A stretch of DNA of 64,000 nt from Galeopsis tetrahit (Eukaryota > Streptophyta > Magnoliopsida > Lamiales > Lamiaceae): positions 72,794,670 to 72,858,669 of the forward strand of contig OY776128.1 in assembly GCA_963675135.1 (NCBI GenBank), written 5' to 3'. Both the position numbers and the translations under genes were made by a program. Of this stretch, positions 12,358 to 22,913 are shown in pieces. The notes beneath the pieces were generated by a model. The model made no database searches. It was given only the letters and a program-made list of their open reading frames with translations, and had not been told where the DNA came from. Every line of letters begins with the position of its first letter. Positions within the stretch are counted from its first letter, which is position 1.

Positions 12358-14340
12358 ATGATTCTGATATAATGAAGACAACTTAGCAATAGTGCACTCA
12401 TATGCATCTTATTTAGCAATTGTATACAATCAATACATATGTTTTCATTTAGCTTGACTAGTGATTCTCAATGTTCGAAAGTGTCTCAAAACCATCCTAC
12501 CTGCACTTCTTATCATCTCATACTCCTCGGGTTCCATAATAAATTTTACACTTTTTTTTTTTTGGAAAGTTCCAAATAACTTTCATATACTTAAAAACTT
12601 TTTATAAACTACACTCACTCATAATATACACAATTTTTACACAAAATGTCATTACCTTTGAATTCACACATACACACAAATCAACTCAATTATTTACTTT
12701 ATACGTAAATGTTTACATAATTATCTCTCAAAATCCTACTCATTGTTACTTTTTTAAAAATGTGTGTGTCCACCTGCATATGAAAGTTATGAAAATAGTA
12801 ACAAATATATATATACAAATTTACTTGACCACCCCCCAATTTTTAATGCATGCATAAGTGTGTTTTTGTTCTAGAACTGAAAATTGAACTTGAACTTTGC
12901 AATCATGTTTTATTCTGAGTTTTAAAATTTAGATTTCAAAATCCTCCTACAATAGATATCTAAAAAATCTATGACCCTATTATTATTCTTCCCTACAAAG
13001 CTTTACTCTCTAACAATGCACCAACAATTGTTCTTAAACATTAATTTGGCATAAACCACATATTTTTACTATTCTTCAGGATTTTCAAATCCATAGAATT
13101 TCAAAATCCAAACTTTTCCCATACCCCATAATCGCAAAAACAAACAATACCCTATCTATCCAATCTACTGTCTCTATTACCTTCATTTTTTGTTCACTTC
13201 GATATACAATGTAAATCAAAAGCAAGAAAGCAAATTATATGCAACAGTATAAGACGGCTGACCAATTTATTTACCCTCAACGTACAGCCAAACGGAAAAT
13301 TAAAGGCCCTCGACGTTCCATTTTCACTTAAATTGCACGAAAACAAAAGAAATTGTATCTAGTTTTGGTATCAATTACGCCATTATAAGGAATGACACCG
13401 CACATTTAATTAGCCAGTATAAAACTTAGCCGATCCACCTAGAGTTAGACGAGCCAAATAAATCAACATTGAAGTAAACGTGATTCAGCACAATAAAATC
13501 CCAAACTAATGCCTGGTTCAAGAGTAACAGAGCAGTAAAAAATGGATTATAACCAGTAGAAAATGGAAAGTAAATCTTTTGGCACCCTTTAAATCCACTT
13601 CACATTTTCAATACCAAAAGACACCATAATAATTCAACTCAAATAATATATACATACATATTAGCTACATAATGAATTTATTGCTATGTTAAGTAACATC
13701 GAATGATATACGATTTCAAGCCCCGACTCACCCTTATTATCTGAGGCCAACTTCAAGGTGAACAGAGATGCAACACACACTCAACTTGGGAATGTAAATG
13801 GGTATTCGCATAAGGTAATTGTGGTGGTTAATGAAAATAAAAGACGATCAATTCACCTACAACACACTTCGTACTAGGTAATGAAACCTTAAAATAAGTT
13901 ATTCATTACCCCATTTTGATTAATTACCTCCCTTTCTATAATCATTTCTCCTCAATCATTCCACTATTCTTTAACCAACAATCATTTTTTGTCTAATTTA
14001 TTCCAAGAACCGTGTACTTCATCGTTCTTATTGTAATGCACCATTCAATAATTTTCATCACCGTTCTCATTGAAGAATTTGAACCAAACACCCCCTTAGT
14101 GTTGCACACATGGAGAAGAAATCAGACAAGTGTAACAGAACTCAAGAAAATTTACAGTTCATAATTAATTTGAAACACTATGACATACATCCATAAAAAA
14201 AAAGTTGTCTGTCATACAACGCCTTATCTCATAATTGATGGTTTCACTTAAACATATAGTCTAACAAGTAACAAAGATATTAAATAAAATCAGGTAACTT
14301 GCGAATTGAGATGACTGCTTAGAGAAGAATTATTGGACAA
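12358..14340. other. Intergenic DNA, no gene recognised
   Basis: AT-rich. A MITE-like right end (ttgaaccaaacaccccctta) ends near 14098, but its left partner was not found. The run at 12540-12780 contains repeated ttttacac/cacacat motifs. No ORF has convincing domain content. Confidence 0.45.
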
Positions 14341-14356
14341 CTACAATAGAGAGATC

Positions 14357-14386
14357 AGAAAACTTGATCCTTCATTCTCTATCCAG
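14357..14386 (-). repeat. Short copy of the RRM gene's C-terminal coding end
   Basis: The 30-bp stretch AAAACTTGATCCTTCATTCT-CTATCCAGA differs at a few positions from the sequence over the RRM gene's stop codon (about 16925-16952). On the minus strand it reads Leu-Asp-Arg-Glu-stop instead of Leu-Asp-Arg-Lys-stop. Homology cannot be followed far on either side, so this is either a decayed partial duplication or an alternative terminal exon. Confidence 0.35.
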
Positions 14387-14887
14387 ATTATATGTTAACA
14401 CAGAATGCTTAAGGTGAACTATATTGTTCCTTATCAGAGTGTAGACGTTTTCAAACTGAAAATCACAATTAAAACTTAGTTGCAGCGAGGGTTTAATTAT
14501 TGTATCTTTAGATAATCATAATCATAAATCAGTATTCTTCATGAGGTATAACTTTTATTTTCAAAAACATTAAAATGGTAAAGAGTTCGTTTTTGTCTTC
14601 ATAAGCAATAGAATGAATCATAATGCTCACCCAAACACAAAAAAATTGCATACCATCACACCACAACCAAAAGAGTTCGTTTTTGTCTTCCACCTACATC
14701 ATTAAAAGCCTGATCTATCGATCAAAGTAAATTGTTAAAGATCAATATATTACAGAAACCTATAATCAAGTTATGTTCCAGGAAAATATGTAAGTTTCAC
14801 AATTTGAAAGCTAGAAAATAAAATTAATGCCGACGCATTTATCAAGTATGTAAGTATAAATCCAATGAGGTTCATCAGTAAACTTAC

Positions 14888-14975
14888 CGTTGGTTTCAAC
14901 TCTCGCAACTCTTTAAGCTTTGCTGGCAATTTCTTTTGCTTTCCCCTTACACTTTTCCCAAGCTTTATTTCACTT
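14888..14975 (-). other. Exon-like segment with good splice sites, unidentified
   Basis: On the minus strand an acceptor (ATTTCAG) precedes 88 bases ending at a strong donor (ACG|GTAAGT). One frame is open throughout and encodes a lysine-rich peptide with the core GKSVRGKQKKLPAKLKEL. Another frame gives KAWEKCKGKAKEIASKA before a stop. The flanking exons were not found, so this could be an orphan exon of a degraded gene, a non-coding exon or chance. Confidence 0.25.
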
Positions 14976-14989
14976 CTGAAATAGGTAAT

Positions 14990-16930
14990 AATGGTCTTCT
15001 TTTTCTTTATCAGTATATTTTTAAATAGTGGGCATCATACTTTAAAGTCTACTAGTATGATTGTTGCAATGAAAATGCCACTGCATCCCAAGGCTGAAAG
15101 AGAACATTCAAGAAAAAATATAAATGGTGCTAATAGTGACAATTAATCGACATAACAATGAAAGAAAAATATTTATACCATTTCATGAAAAAGAAAGAAA
15201 TTCTAAACTACTTGTCATTTTTTAATTTTAAGTCAATCGTTTGATCTGCCACATCAAATTAAAGACCAATCAGAATACCTTTCCTTATCTTTTTGTTTCA
15301 AAGTTTCCAGATACCTACCTCTATATTCTAACCACACAGGAGATTGTTTCAATTTACCAACAAGAAATTATAGAGTGAGTATACTATAATTAATATAGAA
15401 ATTCCTCGGTAATGATAGACAGGAACAAAGGTCTACATTTTACAACTGACAATGCAAACGAACTTTGAAGAGGAGAAAAAAAAAGCACAATTGAGTCCAG
15501 TGAAATATTCATCGCTAAAGAAATAGGTAAGTTAGCTTTCGGTTTTAAAAATTAGGATTTGGATTTTGAAATCTAAAACTGATATTACTTGGGATTTTAA
15601 AATCTGGTTTTCAATAACCTAAAAATCTAATCATTACACAATCAATCGCTCATTACAATCACACACAACAATAATATTACAATACAACATCAATCGTTCT
15701 TACACAATACACATTGATTTGACATAAAGTTAAATCAAACCATACTCAAAATCCCAAAACAAACACACACCTAGTATTTATTAGGATTTCAAAATCCCCT
15801 TGATTTCATAAATCGGTTTTCAAAATCACTTAAAACCCAAAACAAACATCACCTAAGGCAACAATACTCTACACTATGATCAACACCAAGCCCACACAAT
15901 CTCCACTAGCAGCTAAATTGACAAGTTCCCCGGACAACCAACGGTTGCTCCTTGCATTACAGCTATAAACAATTTATTGGTTGGACGTCAATTAATCATG
16001 AGATGCTGGGCCAAACAAAGATAGGGAAAGAATGGATTTGATGTTAATAAGATAATTTTTTGCAGTCACAGATCGCTGAAAGAAATGTTGTGGCTGATAA
16101 TTGGGGCATTTTCTTTCGATATCATAAGTAAATTTTAAATTGATAGGGATCATTAAGACCAAAATGGTCATAATGATCTAGATTTATAATAAAGTCCATG
16201 TGGAAACAGTTTCTAGAATAGTTGGTTATTCCTAAATGAGCCTAACGCAACACTGAGGAACTGAGGACAATGGTGTCACCCCTTTACAACATCTAAAATT
16301 GGTAGTAACAAGAAAAATAGAAAATAATATCAAACATATTTTACTCTTGTTTTCCTCACTATGCAAAGAAACTAAATCAGCAAAAAAAAAAAAAAGACTT
16401 GGTAGTTCCAAAAACACACTAAGCACTTTGAATCTCAACTCGAAAGCCAATTGTACTCCCAATCATAGTGTATTTAGTTCATCAACTCAGAAGCTCTAAA
16501 ATAGATTATCCAAAGAGATAGGCTTCCGAGATAATGATGGCATTTATATGATTCGTATTCTCCCTGGGTTCCATATCACAATCCTATACGGATAGAAAGC
16601 ATAAATTCCCACCAAAACTTTGTGATAATAACGTCTAGATGGTCATCGAAATTAGAGTGAGATTAATGGAAGAAGCAGAAATGAAATAGAATTATAACAA
16701 AAAGTGTACATTCAGATACCAGACAAAGATAGGTTAAGTACACATTCAGATAACTGATTTTGGTTTTTGAGAGAGAATCAAGAAACTATATTCATTAAAC
16801 TTGACATAGCAGTACAAATGTGATAACCTTATCCATGTCTAGAAATTTTAACAAAAAAAAAACTTACCATAAGAACTTCTCATATGTGGACAAATTAGCA
16901 CTTAAAACCATACCTAATAAAAAAACTTGA
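14990..16930. other. Intergenic DNA downstream of the RRM gene
   Basis: Contains a Harbinger-like remnant at about 15540-15860 and the probable 3'UTR of the minus-strand RRM gene near 16800-16930. On the plus strand a ttttttgcag acceptor at 16056-16065 is followed by a short open stretch to a TAA near 16129; no host gene was found for it. Confidence 0.4.
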
Positions 16931-16934
16931 TCAT

Positions 16935-18383
16935 TCATTTTCTATCCAGTTCTCCCCATCCACTACTGCCTCTTATATATTTGTCAACAATACCAAATTC
17001 TTCATTCTGAGCAATTCTCCTTGAATAGTTCTCAGTTGAAATAGGACCCTTTTTCAATCTCCTGTAGTATATTATCTCCCAAGGCCACAAACGGGCAGAA
17101 CCAAAATAAACTTCAACAGGCAAGTTCTTTTCATTTACCTCAGGATACTTCAAACCATAGTGTTTTAGAATTGTGCATACTTCCTCCGAAGACATTCTTA
17201 GTGAGTTGGAAGAATTGTACCTTAAAGAGTTATCATGTTCTTTATTTTGTGAATCACTCATTCCTTTTGCCGTTTGAAGAACTAAATTATCAACTTGATG
17301 GTTAGAACGAGAATGTTCATTGTCCTTTTCAGATGGATCCTTCTTCAAGACTCCATATTCCAATGAAACAGGTCTTGTTTCACATTCATTTTCTACAGCC
17401 AACGTGGTTTTTGTTGGTTTGAAGGCACTTGTATAACTTGTTACCTTTGTTTCGTCTTCAAATAAATTCAAAGTATGGGAAAGACCAACAGTGTTCCCCA
17501 CATAATCTTTTTGTCTTATCTTAGGAGAGGAAGATACATTTCTAATGACTTTTGAAGGTAATGGTGAAGTGGTTGGAGACATTGACCTTGATGTGGACGG
17601 CGACTTAAAGGTTTCAGATCGAGAATAATGCGAAGGTGAAGGCCCAAGAGAAAAAGATGACAATTTTTTCTTCGAAGATGACTTTGACCTACATAATGTA
17701 TAATCAGAGGGGATTGAAGATGACGATGATGGGCCCGTTGCTCTCTGTAAATGATTTTTATCCTGGCTGTCATACTCCCTCCTATTTCTTTTCTTATCTC
17801 TGAACTCTTTCCTCCTAATAGATGATGAACCAGCCAAAGGTACTACGCCTTTATGCTCATCGAATTCCTTTTGACCATCACTGTGATGAGGCTCATACCG
17901 GTCAAACTCCACACTATTTTCATGCTCTCCCCACCTATCATCTTCCAGAAGGTTCTTTCTAGCACCATCTCTCCTCTGATGATCAGTCAGAAACGTGCGA
18001 CTGCTCTCCTCCACATAAAGTTTTGACTCATTAGGATTCTTGCTAATTGATTCATCAACCAAATCGGAAGAGTCAATTCGAATTTCGCCATATGCTTTCT
18101 TGGAATCCATTTCTTTATCTCCTTGATCATATGAACACAACCTTCGATCAAATCTTTGCAATGTGCGAGGCTGCTGTTTAGACCATGATACAGTTATAGC
18201 CTCCCCACATATTCTCTGGCCTCGAAGTGTTTTCAGGGCTTTTTCAGCGCTAGCAGGATAATCATAAACTACAAACCCATATTTGTCTTTCACCCTTATA
18301 GTACACCTACCAAACCTCCAGAAAACACGGTGAAGGTCATCTTTACGAATGTTGGACGGCAGATTTCCAATATGCAAAGACAT
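16935..18383 (-). CDS. RRM-domain RNA-binding protein with a Ser/Arg- and charge-rich tail
   Basis: A 482-aa protein. The start chosen is the ATG at 18383. It begins the RRM (MSLHIGNLPSNIRKDD) and is immediately preceded by TTTTACAG, a 3' splice site; the 32 residues read upstream are intron. The RRM covers about residues 2-74, with RNP2-like LHIGNL and RNP1-like KYGFVVYDY, then a GEAITVSWSK strand. Residues 80-330 are charged and serine-rich (SSSSSIPSDY, SPTTSPLPSK, RRKEFRDKKRNRR). This suits a splicing-related SR-like factor, but it is not a canonical RS repeat. The last ~85 residues are well ordered (EEVCTILKHYGLKYPE, LWPWEIIYYRRL, SGWGELDRK) and look conserved, with no domain I can name. 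Likely nuclear RNA processing, inferred from the RRM only. The exact orthologue is not identified. Confidence 0.82.
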   Translation of the reverse strand: MSLHIGNLPSNIRKDDLHRVFWRFGRCTIRVKDKYGFVVYDYPASAEKALKTLRGQRICGEAITVSWSKQQPRTLQRFDRRLCSYDQGDKEMDSKKAYGEIRIDSSDLVDESISKNPNESKLYVEESSRTFLTDHQRRDGARKNLLEDDRWGEHENSVEFDRYEPHHSDGQKEFDEHKGVVPLAGSSSIRRKEFRDKKRNRREYDSQDKNHLQRATGPSSSSSIPSDYTLCRSKSSSKKKLSSFSLGPSPSHYSRSETFKSPSTSRSMSPTTSPLPSKVIRNVSSSPKIRQKDYVGNTVGLSHTLNLFEDETKVTSYTSAFKPTKTTLAVENECETRPVSLEYGVLKKDPSEKDNEHSRSNHQVDNLVLQTAKGMSDSQNKEHDNSLRYNSSNSLRMSSEEVCTILKHYGLKYPEVNEKNLPVEVYFGSARLWPWEIIYYRRLKKGPISTENYSRRIAQNEEFGIVDKYIRGSSGWGELDRK

Positions 18384-18751
18384 CTGTAAAATACTAAATG
18401 AGAATTTACCTAATAGAGAACAAAACCTACCATTGCATATATTTGTCACATTTTGATATGCATGCATATACATACACATGTGTACCTAAAAGAGAGAATG
18501 GATAAAAATGACTACATTGCACTCAACTCTATATTGCAATCAGCCGGTTGTGACCCCCCATTAAAATCAGAGGGTAATGATAAATGAGAATTTATGTAAA
18601 ATACTAAAAGTGAATTTATTTAAATAATAGAAAACAAAACCTAATGTGCATGTAAATGCATACACATATGTACCTAAAAGAACAAATGGATAAAGATGAC
18701 TACATCGCACTTAAATCTATATTGCAATCAGCCGGTTGTGATCCCCCATTA
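18384..18751. repeat. Diverged tandem duplication spanning the intron acceptor
   Basis: Copy A (18384-18563) and copy B (18594-18751) share TGTAAAATACTAAA, GAACAAAACCTA, GTACCTAAAAGA, TATTGCAATCAGCCGGTTGTG and a CCCCCATTA end. Only copy A has the functional acceptor. In copy B the corresponding ...TTTTACAG has become ...TTTTACAT. Confidence 0.75.
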
Positions 18752-19386
18752 TATCACTCTAAGCACAACAGAACAAGCAAGTTTGTAGATTATAAATTTT
18801 ACACTAAAAAATTCACTTATTTCCTTTTAATAAGGCCAAGAAAATAACCAGACAAATACAGCACAATTGCATAAACGGAGAAGTATTAATTCCACATCTG
18901 AAATGGAGTTCCATAAGAAATTCGGATCTTAAGGAATAACTACAATAAATGCAGCACATAAGTTTTTTTTGTTAATGCTTCAAAATTGATTATCACATAT
19001 ATATACATATGATAGTTGAAAGAAACTCCTTCAAACCCAATAATCCGGTGTAGCATACACAAATTGTCGAGGGATAGATACTCTGAAACATGAACTAGAA
19101 ACTCAATGAAAAACTAACCAAGAGTTTCGTTAGACTTTCACATTTCTACTCATATTTATTTCATCGAACACTACAATCATTCAACACGATTTCCCAAATA
19201 AATGAGTAAATACTAAAGATACAAACCCATGAGACAAAATCAAGCACCTAAGTTATCAAGATCAAGCAACTCATATAGATTCAAGAAATGTACAAGACTG
19301 GGCAAGATTCGTCTATTAAATTAGAAAAGAGAGAGAGAGAGAGAGAGAGGTCAAATCTCAAATGGAAACATTAGAGACATAATTAC
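18384..19386 (-). other. Predicted 5'UTR intron of the RRM gene
   Basis: On the minus strand a donor (GCGAG|GTAATT) lies at 19387/19386 and the acceptor TTTTACAG ends at 18384, directly before the ATG. This gives a 1003-bp leader intron. It contains a (GA)n tract (CT in mRNA sense) at about 19328-19348 near the donor, and a diverged tandem duplication near the acceptor. Confidence 0.5.
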
Positions 19387-19440
19387 CTCGCGATTATGAC
19401 AGCGTGTGAAATTTCGATGATTATACAGTGGTGCTGAGCT
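19387..19440 (-). other. Predicted non-coding first exon of the RRM gene
   Basis: The stretch upstream of the predicted donor (CTCAGCACCACTGTATAATC on the minus strand) has no in-frame ATG linked to the RRM ORF. It is the best candidate for a leader exon. The 5' limit is a guess. Confidence 0.3.
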
Positions 19441-19848
19441 TTTCAAATTCACACTGGAGGAAATTTGTTGATCGTTGCTTTTCTTTTAGGCTAAGGTATG
19501 TTTCTAGACTCACCATGAATATACAGTATAAATTGCAATTAACGCTTCGTTTTAGTTTGGATTTACACGACTTTCAAATTTGTTCCTATAAAATAAATTT
19601 GCATATTTATTTTCACAAAATATATTACGGAATACTACTTTTCTCTTGTCAAATGGAGTACAAATTGTACAATATAATACAACGTCAATTTTATTTATTT
19701 TTTTATTTTGAGAAGGATTACAAATAAACACCAAAAGGATAAAAAAAATCTAAGCTTCCATTTAATTCTCGAATCCAAAGATGAATATTTGCTCGGCTCC
19801 AATTTTGAGGAGCAGAAAAGTGTTGTACCCACTTAGCCCGCTGTGTGT

Positions 19849-20716
19849 TTATGTTGAGAGCACTCGGGACATATGAAATATCTCTTTGGAATCCGTTTTA
19901 ATCTTAATTACGGTCATCTCTCGTCGTAGACAGGCGTTCGCCACTAGTTCCGTGCCCCGGAGTGAACCTGGCGGCCCTATTATTTGCACCTTGCTCCCAA
20001 TATCCTCACTTGCCCATCTTTCCATCTTTGATTGTATACCCAACTCTATAATTATTAGTAGTATTTTCTTTATACCATGTGGAATAGAAACTAATTGTTG
20101 GTGTCTTGCATATGTCTCCTCATCCACATATGTTAATTCTTGGTTCTCGGGAGTTATTGCAATGCTACCATTTATGCATTACAAAATTCCTCCGAATTTT
20201 ATTCTTAGCAACTCCTATGTTTGAAGCAAGATGTTGTCTAATTAGACCACGAATTACAAATGTCTAGAAAAGCTCTAAAGTAATACAAAGCCAATGAAGC
20301 ATGTGAGATTCCGGTCTTCATGCCATGACCGCCTCCGTCCAGCTCATGGTGTTTCACCCGACATCTTTGTCTTCAAAATTTTATGCTTGCATTGCAACTT
20401 CTTTCAAATGCGTCTTGCTCCAATCCTTAAAAATTAAAAACAAGTGACAATATTAATTCTTCCTTTTTAATCTCCTTTCACCATGCATACTTCTTTCAAA
20501 CATGTTGCTCCAGATGACATGTAAATGTATAGAAGAGACCATCTCCCCGCCACACAAAAACCATTTAGGGGGAATTGGAACATGATGATATAAAAATGTC
20601 CCCTCAATGACTAATACATATGCACAAATCTTTTCACATAAATATACGTATTTTGGGTAGTACATTGAGTTCCAAATCTCGGCCCACCATTTTTTACTAT
20701 TCTCTTGTGTGGTCAT
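19849..20716 (-). pseudogene. Decayed LINE ORF2 3' part (zinc-binding and RNase H remnants)
   Basis: Minus-strand frames at 20453-20716 (WWAEIWNSMYYPKYVYLCEK, then HHVPIPPKWFLCGGEM and IHLHVIW) match the order of the plant LINE zf-RVT domain: W..iW....P.K...F.W, then HVPi...C..Cg..E, then H...C. The frame at 19849-20127 carries an RNase H-like ending (GTELVANACL, KIKTDSKEIFHM). Frames are broken by several shifts. It probably belongs with the RT fragment at 22195-22800 as one old minus-strand LINE, later split by insertions. Confidence 0.5.
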
Positions 20717-20721
20717 TAATG

Positions 20722-21653
20722 TTGCAAGTTATATTGATGCCAATCTTCCACCCGACTATAAAAATGGTCTCTTGGTTTCAATTCGAATCAGGCGTTGACC
20801 TCGACGGCTCAAGTTTGGGTACGCCTCCTCGGCCTCCCGATTGAGCTTTGGCAGTCCACTGTTCTCTCGGCTGGGCATCGGTTGTTGGCAAGCTCATTAA
20901 GATGGACGGCCACACAGCATCTAAGATCGTGGCTCAGTATGCTAGTCGCTAGAATCTTGGTCGAGGTGGATATGAAACAACCTTTTTTCGAGGGGCTGGT
21001 CCTTGAATATGAGGTCCGATCTGTGACGGTGGAGGTGTTATATGAGTAGCTTCCGGAGTTCTACAACCATTGTAAGGTAGTTGGACATGTGTCTATTCGT
21101 TGCGCTATGGGACAGGCCCCGCCACCTCCTCGCGACGACTCCCCGTGGTAGGACCCGACACAGAAGACGGTCGAGGCCTTCTCCCTCAGACCTCCAGCCC
21201 CGAGCACCCCCGCGGAACCCCTCCTCGGATATCGAAGTCGATCCGGTCCCAGTGAGCAACTCATTCTCTAGTCTCAGCACAGATGAGCCCTTAGAGGATC
21301 CTGTGGATGCAACAGCCAACAACAATCCGAATTTAAAGGCCATTGCCAACGACGTTCCTACCCCTACTCGGGCAGCCTCGACTCGTCCCACGAAGAAACG
21401 TAGTAGCCCCAGGATGCCCGGTGGGAGCCTATCCCATCACCAAATCCCAGACAACACTATCAATGAATTCGAGGCTAGAGCCTGCATGAACTACACCGTC
21501 AGCCAATCAACACGGCTTGATAATAATTTCACCGGTGTCTCCAAGTTCAAGGGCAGTTGGGGTGATGCATTTGACCCTCCACAGTCCTCCACCTGGTCTC
21601 AGATTCCTTGGCTTGATCTGTTTTTTCGAATTTTTAATCGATTTTATTGCTAG
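20722..21653 (+). pseudogene. LINE ORF1 fragment: DUF4283 plus CCHC knuckle, frameshifted
   Basis: Plus-strand reading through two frames gives VWVRLLGLPIELW, then DMKQPFFEGLVLE, VTVEVLYE and LPEFYNHCKVVGHVSIRCA. This is the DUF4283/zf-CCHC_4 organisation of plant LINE ORF1. The first zinc cysteine is Tyr (FYNHCK...H...C), a stop (TAG, 21045-21047) interrupts YE-LPEF, and the C-terminal Pro/Ser-rich region continues in a shifted frame to 21653. It is opposite in orientation to the surrounding LINE remnant, so it is a separate, nested insertion or an inversion. Confidence 0.65.
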
Positions 21654-21891
21654 GTCGTATTTAGGGGTGTACCATTTTTCGATGGCATCCGGGCCTCTGG
21701 TTCGACTTGTAAACTTATGGCCTTTATATTTTCTCCCTTTCTTTTAATCCAAAACCCTTTTATTGTCAATATTCCAATGTATCCTACTCTCAATTGAGTC
21801 ATGACTTCATAATAATGACCTCCACAAAAACGACATAATATTTCCAATTTGTGTTTCCATAATGCTAGTATGTTTAAAACAGCTAGCTTTA

Positions 21892-22133
21892 GGCTGCGTT
21901 TGGTTGAGTGAATTTGGGCTCATGGAGTTCAAATCCACCATCCAAATCCACTCCACTTGTTCGGATTATCAATGGATTTCAAATACTCAGATTTTTGCTC
22001 ACACAATTTATAGTTAAAATTGAGAGGATTTGAAATCCTCACTAAAACCATGTCATTTAAAATCCATCTATTTTCAAAACCTTTCATTTGAAATACCTCC
22101 TCAAATCAAATACCTCCATCCAAATTGAGTGGA
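21892..22133 (-). mobile_element. Harbinger-like MITE, copy 1 (inverted relative to copy 2)
   Basis: The interior is the reverse complement of the element at 22451-22688: GTTAAAATTGAGAGGATTTG, ACCATGTCATTTAAAATCC and a CAAAACCTTTCATTTGAAAT block. Left end GGCTGCGTTTGG follows TTA; the right end is degraded. Confidence 0.65.
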
Positions 22134-22194
22134 TTAAAGACTTTCGCCACAAGTGAATTTGGTTCACTGATAATTCATCACACCTGCTTAGCTA

Positions 22195-22800
22195 GCAACA
22201 CCTTGTTGAAATCGTCTAGTTTTTGGAACCCCAACTCACCTTCATTGTTTAGCTGATAAATTACATTCCACTTTTTTTTAAAGTATATTTCTGTGTGTCC
22301 CGTCTGATCCCCACCAAAATTGTACACATATCCTCTACATATCTTTAAATATTGATGTAAAGATTCTAAAACACGACATTACATATGTTGATACGACTTG
22401 CATCACAACTTTAGTGAGATTTTCCTTCAATTCATCTGAAAAATCCCTTAGGTTGTGTTTGGATGGAGGGATTTGATTTAGGGAGGTATTTTAAATGGAA
22501 GGTTTTGAAAAAAGATGGATTTCAAATGACATGGTTTTAGGAAGTATTTAAAATCCTCTCAATTTTAACTAAAAAAATATGCTAAGGATTTTAAATCCAT
22601 TCATTTGTTTTTTAATCCAAACAACTGAAGTGAATTTGAATGGAAGATTTGAAATCCATTGATCAAATCCCTCCATCCAAACGGAGCCTTACTTTCCACT
22701 TTTCCATCAGCTTAGCTACCCGATCTCGTAAGTATCCGAATTCTAATCTTCAAACAAAATGTCGGCAGCCCCAAGTATATATCATGTGCATGCCTTCAAA
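22195..22800 (-). pseudogene. LINE ORF2 RT-region fragment split by a MITE
   Basis: Segments at 22195-22330 (ttgttgaaatcgtctag..., gatccccaccaaaat) and 22700-22790 (gtaagtatccgaattctaatc, gtcggcagccccaagtatat) align in order with the intact LINE at about 24490-24620 and 24770-24850 (gtcggaagccccaaatatag). A MITE (22451-22688) lies between them. It is the RT C-terminal region of an older minus-strand LINE. Confidence 0.6.
22451..22688 (+). mobile_element. PIF/Harbinger (Tourist)-like MITE, copy 2
   Basis: Left TIR GGTTGTGTTTGGATGGAGGG plus ATTTGAT; right TIR is its reverse complement except at three positions near the tip (GGCTCCGTTTGG...). TTA directly flanks both ends (22448-22450 and 22689-22691). 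238 bp, non-coding, inserted in a LINE fragment. Confidence 0.85.
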
Positions 22801-22913
22801 TTGCATCTCAAATTTGACATTTTTACTATTCATCATAATTTTCAATTTATATAATTTCAAAGTCACATTTCTAGAATAATTCAATTAGATTAGTCTTTTC
22901 TAGGCAGAGGTTT

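Noticed and set aside
16056..16131. Plus-strand exon after a TTTTTTGCAG acceptor (peptide start SQIAERNVVADNWG)
   Set aside because: No donor, no upstream exon and no recognisable family; a single acceptor is common by chance.
18384..18479. The 32 residues upstream of the RRM start (MCMYMHAYQNV...)
   Set aside because: They lie upstream of a TTTTACAG acceptor and in duplicated intron sequence; the RRM family starts at MSLHIGNL.
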